DNA from: Zestomonas insulae
GTDB taxonomy: Bacteria; Pseudomonadota; Gammaproteobacteria; Pseudomonadales; Pseudomonadaceae
Direction: 5' to 3'
Length of the DNA: 64,000 nt
NCBI RefSeq assembly: GCF_016901015.1
Contig: NZ_JAFEUP010000001.1
Coordinates: forward strand, 62,001-126,000
Part shown: piece after piece, positions 60,812 through 64,000 of the stretch
Layout: the number at the start of each line of letters is the position of its first letter
How positions within the stretch are numbered: the first letter of the stretch is position 1
The notes under the pieces: model-generated
Database searches by the model: none
Told to the model about the DNA's origin: nothing
The model's input: only the letters and a program-made list of their open reading frames with translations
Made by a program: the position numbers and the translations under genes

Positions 60812-62791
60812 TCAGGGAATCTGGTGCGCGGGAGTGACGCCGCTGTTCTGCACGCGCAGGCTGGCGTACGGCTGGGAACCGAATTCCATGCCCAGTGAAC
60901 GCGAGCCGACGTGCAGGTAGTAGGCGCCGGTGTCGTCGAAGGTCACCGCCGCCTCGTAAACGCCCTCACCCACTTCGTACGCCGCGACTTCCTGCGGCCA
61001 GGAACCGGGGGCACGGAAGTAGCGCACGCGCAGGTCACGCACACCGCGGCGCACCTCGTCGTCCTGGCCCTGGACGATGCGGAAGCGCGCCTTCACCGGC
61101 TCACCGGTCTGCACCCGCGGGTTGTCGAGGAGGAACTCCACCCGTGCATGCTGGCGGGCCTTGGCCAGTTCCGGGTTCTCCATCACCAGGGCACGGAAGC
61201 AGTGGGTGATTTCCGGCTGGTTGAGGATCAGCGCCACGTCGAAGTCGCCGGCCGCCGGTAGGCGTACCCGCGAGCTGAACACCCCAGGCGCGGTCTCCCG
61301 CAGGCTGCGGTCGATCACCCGCGCCGCGCGGCTGGTGTGGCCGCGATTGAGGTAGTTGGAGCTCGGTGCGTTCATCCCTTCCATGTAGAAGTAGGCGGTG
61401 TTGTCCACCGGGTTGACCACGAACACCGCCGCGTCATCGCGAGCCGCCGCCACGCTGTCGGCCAGTGGCAGGTCGTCGGCCAGCTTGGGTGGCTGCGGCC
61501 CGGCCTCGAAACTCTGCAGGATCGGCTCCTTGCCACGCCCCAGTGAGCCGAGGTTGATCATGGTCACCCGTGGCGAGGCCAGCCCGCGCACATAGGCATA
61601 GGCGCGGGTGTAGACCAGCTGGTACGGCTCGGCGCTGACCTGCAGCTGGTGGATGATCTCGTCGCTGGCGGCGTCGATCACCAGCGCCTGGTCGGTCAGG
61701 GTGTTCAGGGTGATGCCGTAGCGGCCGTCCTCGGTGAAGCGCAGCGGGCCGATGCCGCGCCCGGTGTCGATGACCTTGCGCACCGCCAGGCTGCGCGCGT
61801 CGATCACCGTGATGCGCCCGGCTTTGCCGTCAGCGACGTAGACCGCCTTGGACAGCGCGGAGTAATCCAGCGCCAGCGGCTTGGGCCCGGTCGCCAGGTC
61901 GCTGACCCGGCTCAGCGTGGCCACGTCGAAGATGCTCACCGTGCCGGCGTCGCGGTTGCTGACGAAGGCGTAGCGCGAGTCTTCGCTGAAGGCGATTTCG
62001 TGGTGGCCGGCGCCAGTCGCGGCGCTCAGCACGGTCTTGCGGGTCTGCGTGTCGATCACCGTCACCCCGCTCTGCCCATCCTGGCGACTGTCGTTGCCGA
62101 CCCACAGGTAGCGGCCGTCCGGCTGCAGGACGACGCGGCTCGGCTCGCTGCCGGCCGGCAGGTTGGCGACCACCTGGAAGGTTTCCGTGTCGATCAGCGC
62201 CACCTCGCCGCTGGCCGGCAGCGACACGTACAGCTGGCGGTCGCCGCGGCTGGCGGTCCAGTCCATCGGCCGGTGCTTGAGCGGAATGCGCATCAGCGTG
62301 CTGGTGATGCCGCCCAGCGAGGTCACCGGGTCGATCACCGTGATGCTGGCGTCCTGGTTCATCAGCACCAGGTAGTAGCTGTTGAAATCCAGCAGCGGCC
62401 GCGCGCCCATCACGCCCTTGAGGTACAGGCCGACTCGCGACTTGCACTGCAGCGTGCGCGTGCCCGGATCGCTGTCGGGCAGCGCCTGGTCGAGCCAGGC
62501 GCCGGGCGCCAGGCCGGCCATCGGCTGGCCGGTCTCGGCGTTGGTCAGGCGGAAGCGGATGTCGGCGAACATGCCTTCGGTGAGGTTGCCGGTGTTGCCC
62601 ACCGGCGTGGCCTCGAAGTCGATGGCGATGCCGTCGCGCACCAGCCGGTGGCTGCTGCTGGTCGGGATCAGCGCGGCTTCGCGTGCGTGCTGCGTGTCCT
62701 CCTTCATGTGGGTCAACACCCCGGCGCCGCCGGCGATGGCCAAACCGGAAATCAACAACACACATGCTGTAGTCCGTACGGCGTTCACCAC
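60812..62791 (-). CDS. Exported YVTN-type beta-propeller protein with YtkA-like tail
   Basis: 659 residues from a GTG at 62791 (GGAGGG six bases upstream; GTG 62788 also possible). An N-terminal membrane anchor or signal (about 8-26) is followed by a Cys-bearing segment and a seven-blade-like propeller (about 150-470) with repeated motifs such as LIDTETFQVVANLPAGSEPSRVVLQPDGRYLWVGND and YVADGKAGRITVIDARSLAVRKVIDTG. The last 120 residues (RVEFLLDNPRVQTGEPVKARFRIVQG) look like a YtkA Ig fold. Function unknown; probably a partner of the multicopper oxidase. Confidence 0.82.
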   Translation of the reverse strand: MVNAVRTTACVLLISGLAIAGGAGVLTHMKEDTQHAREAALIPTSSSHRLVRDGIAIDFEATPVGNTGNLTEGMFADIRFRLTNAETGQPMAGLAPGAWLDQALPDSDPGTRTLQCKSRVGLYLKGVMGARPLLDFNSYYLVLMNQDASITVIDPVTSLGGITSTLMRIPLKHRPMDWTASRGDRQLYVSLPASGEVALIDTETFQVVANLPAGSEPSRVVLQPDGRYLWVGNDSRQDGQSGVTVIDTQTRKTVLSAATGAGHHEIAFSEDSRYAFVSNRDAGTVSIFDVATLSRVSDLATGPKPLALDYSALSKAVYVADGKAGRITVIDARSLAVRKVIDTGRGIGPLRFTEDGRYGITLNTLTDQALVIDAASDEIIHQLQVSAEPYQLVYTRAYAYVRGLASPRVTMINLGSLGRGKEPILQSFEAGPQPPKLADDLPLADSVAAARDDAAVFVVNPVDNTAYFYMEGMNAPSSNYLNRGHTSRAARVIDRSLRETAPGVFSSRVRLPAAGDFDVALILNQPEITHCFRALVMENPELAKARQHARVEFLLDNPRVQTGEPVKARFRIVQGQDDEVRRGVRDLRVRYFRAPGSWPQEVAAYEVGEGVYEAAVTFDDTGAYYLHVGSRSLGMEFGSQPYASLRVQNSGVTPAHQIP

Positions 62792-62840
62792 GGCAATCCC
62801 TCCTGGCTGGTGACCCTCGCGCAACCCTGCGAAGGCGCGA

Positions 62841-64000
62841 TCACTGACTGGGTGTCTGGTCTGGTTCGTTACTCACGCGCAGCAGGCCCCAGATGCCACC
62901 GAGATTGCCGAAGGCGGCATAGTCCCGGTACAGATAGTCGCCCGGTACCGCGTTGCGGCCACCGGCGCTGGGGTGCATGAAGCTGAAGTGGGCCGCCGGC
63001 AGGACGCTTTCCTGCGCACCGATGTACAGCGCCAGCGGGTTGTAGCCGAAGCGCATCGAACCGACTCCGGCGTACTTCATCGGATAGCCCATGGCGTCGG
63101 ACTTCTCGGCCTGGAACGGATTCAGCGCCCAGACATGGCCATCCATCTGGAAGGTCGCCCCGCGACTGCCGCCCGACGGCATCAGCACGTGGGTGCGGAA
63201 CGGTGCGCCCGGCTTGACGCGCAGAATCGGCGTGACCGGATCGCTACCCACCAGATCATTACTGTAGGCCATGTGCGCGTTGGGGATGTCCGCGTAGCCG
63301 TTGCCCTGGGCGTGCCCGAACGGCGCGTTGGGCGCGCGGCCGAAGCGGTACCACAGCGGCTCGCTCTTGTAGTTCACCGCCATCCCCGAGTTGTCCTTCG
63401 GATCGTTGGGAATCCCCGGCCCTTCCGAAGCCATGTTCTCCACCGGCCGACCGTCGGCCCAGCGCATGTTCAGCGACTTGTGCCAGACCAGGCTGAAGTC
63501 CCGATAGCTGGGCTGGCCGGCGGCCGTCACGGTGGCCGCGGCACGCATGCCCGGGTCTTCGACCCAGGTGGCGCCCGCCGGGGCGATGCTCATGGCGCCG
63601 GCCAGGCCTTTCTGGCCCTGCTTGATCGGGTCGGACGGCAGCAGGTTGAGGCCGCCGAACTCGATCGGATAGGCGTCGATGCGGTCCAGGTTGCGCCCCA
63701 GTTGCACCACCGGTTTGCCTTCACGCTCCAGGTGGCCGGCGTAGTACTGGTAGACGCGGCTCGGGTACGCACCGCTGCTGCCGGCGCGCGGCGGCACGGT
63801 CTGCACCATGTTGCTGCCGACGTTGAAGCCGTCCGACTTGGTGATGTCGTAGCTGAGCAGCTGGGCATGCAGGCCGACGTGGCTGGACGGACGCATCAGG
63901 TTGTTGTTGAAGGTCACCGAGCCGAGCGCGCTGAAACGGTCGCGCTTGACCATGCCCTGCATCACCGAATAGGCCGGCAGGTCCGGCATCACCAGCGGCA
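62841..64000 (-). CDS. Large multicopper-oxidase-like protein (5' part off window)
   Basis: At least 386 C-terminal residues; the frame is open to the window edge. The visible part is cupredoxin-like: SSHVGLHAQLLSYDITKSDGFNVGSNMVQTVPPRAG, a middle domain, and a last domain with TFQMDGHVWALNPF and PGDYLYRDYAAFGNLGGIWGLLRV. The final motif occupies the place of the HCHxxxH copper motif of ordinary multicopper oxidases but has lost it, so copper ligands, if any, lie upstream. The pattern recalls very large oxidases such as MnxG or MofA. First gene of the visible copper-redox operon. Confidence 0.72.
   Translation of the reverse strand, partial: PLVMPDLPAYSVMQGMVKRDRFSALGSVTFNNNLMRPSSHVGLHAQLLSYDITKSDGFNVGSNMVQTVPPRAGSSGAYPSRVYQYYAGHLEREGKPVVQLGRNLDRIDAYPIEFGGLNLLPSDPIKQGQKGLAGAMSIAPAGATWVEDPGMRAAATVTAAGQPSYRDFSLVWHKSLNMRWADGRPVENMASEGPGIPNDPKDNSGMAVNYKSEPLWYRFGRAPNAPFGHAQGNGYADIPNAHMAYSNDLVGSDPVTPILRVKPGAPFRTHVLMPSGGSRGATFQMDGHVWALNPFQAEKSDAMGYPMKYAGVGSMRFGYNPLALYIGAQESVLPAAHFSFMHPSAGGRNAVPGDYLYRDYAAFGNLGGIWGLLRVSNEPDQTPSQ

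Overview
The window is GC-rich (roughly two-thirds GC by eye), densely coded DNA from a Pseudomonas of the P. aeruginosa / P. resinovorans (Metapseudomonas) type. The assignment rests on a block whose order matches P. aeruginosa as I remember it (transaldolase, RssC/RssB, PilZ, MlaA, thioesterase, DUF4404, QueF, copper cupredoxin) and on a recognisable mexS-mexT / mexEF-oprN locus. No rRNA, tRNA, CRISPR array or intact insertion sequence was seen.

Layout. (1) 1-13.8 kb: half of a second, lateral-type flagellar system: fliJ(partial)-I-H-G-F-E and the sigma-54 activator lafK on the minus strand, diverging from fliM-N-P-Q-R-flhB-flhA on the plus strand. (2) 13.9-18.1 kb: PilZ protein, DUF2383 protein, FNT-family transporter, secreted DUF4157 protein, dusA. 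(3) 18.2-27.9 kb: mexS, mexT, then a racemase and a small exported protein inserted before the efflux operon mexE-mexF-oprN; I find a MexT-box-like site upstream of both mexS and mexE. (4) 28-33.8 kb: conserved housekeeping block. (5) 33.9-36.8 kb: copper-resistance operon cupredoxin-copA-copB with a CopR-like site. (6) 36.9-39.8 kb: a sigma-54 response regulator and its membrane histidine kinase. (7) 40.2-46.2 kb, plus strand: two tandem paralogous secreted proteins of unknown function, then csgB, a very large curlin (csgA-like) and csgH. (8) 46.6-56.6 kb, minus strand: response regulator, GspE-type ATPase, PilM/N/O/P-like proteins, a secretin with a C-terminal cohesin-like domain, three pseudopilins, then csgE-csgF-csgG. 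(9) 57-64 kb, minus strand: parvulin PPIase, cytochrome c/periplasmic-binding fusion, two SCO proteins, a beta-propeller protein and the C-terminus of a large multicopper-oxidase-like protein.

The most interesting unit is 36.9-64 kb. Two sigma-54 promoter matches, at 40131-40147 (plus) and 56666-56680 (minus), each lie downstream of copies of the same palindrome, CCCCA-N4-(T/C)GGGG. The first precedes the secreted proteins and curli subunits; the second precedes the secretion apparatus and curli exporter. A sigma-54 two-component pair sits beside the first. I infer one regulon that builds an extracellular curli-containing matrix, exports proteins through a type II secretion-like machine and, together with the adjacent copper-redox operon, may carry out extracellular metal (copper or manganese) oxidation. 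The redox and manganese part is inference from family resemblance.

A pair of about 144-bp palindromic elements (11.55 and 56.83 kb) shares a conserved core but has different self-complementary arms, and each supplies the stop codon of the gene it abuts.
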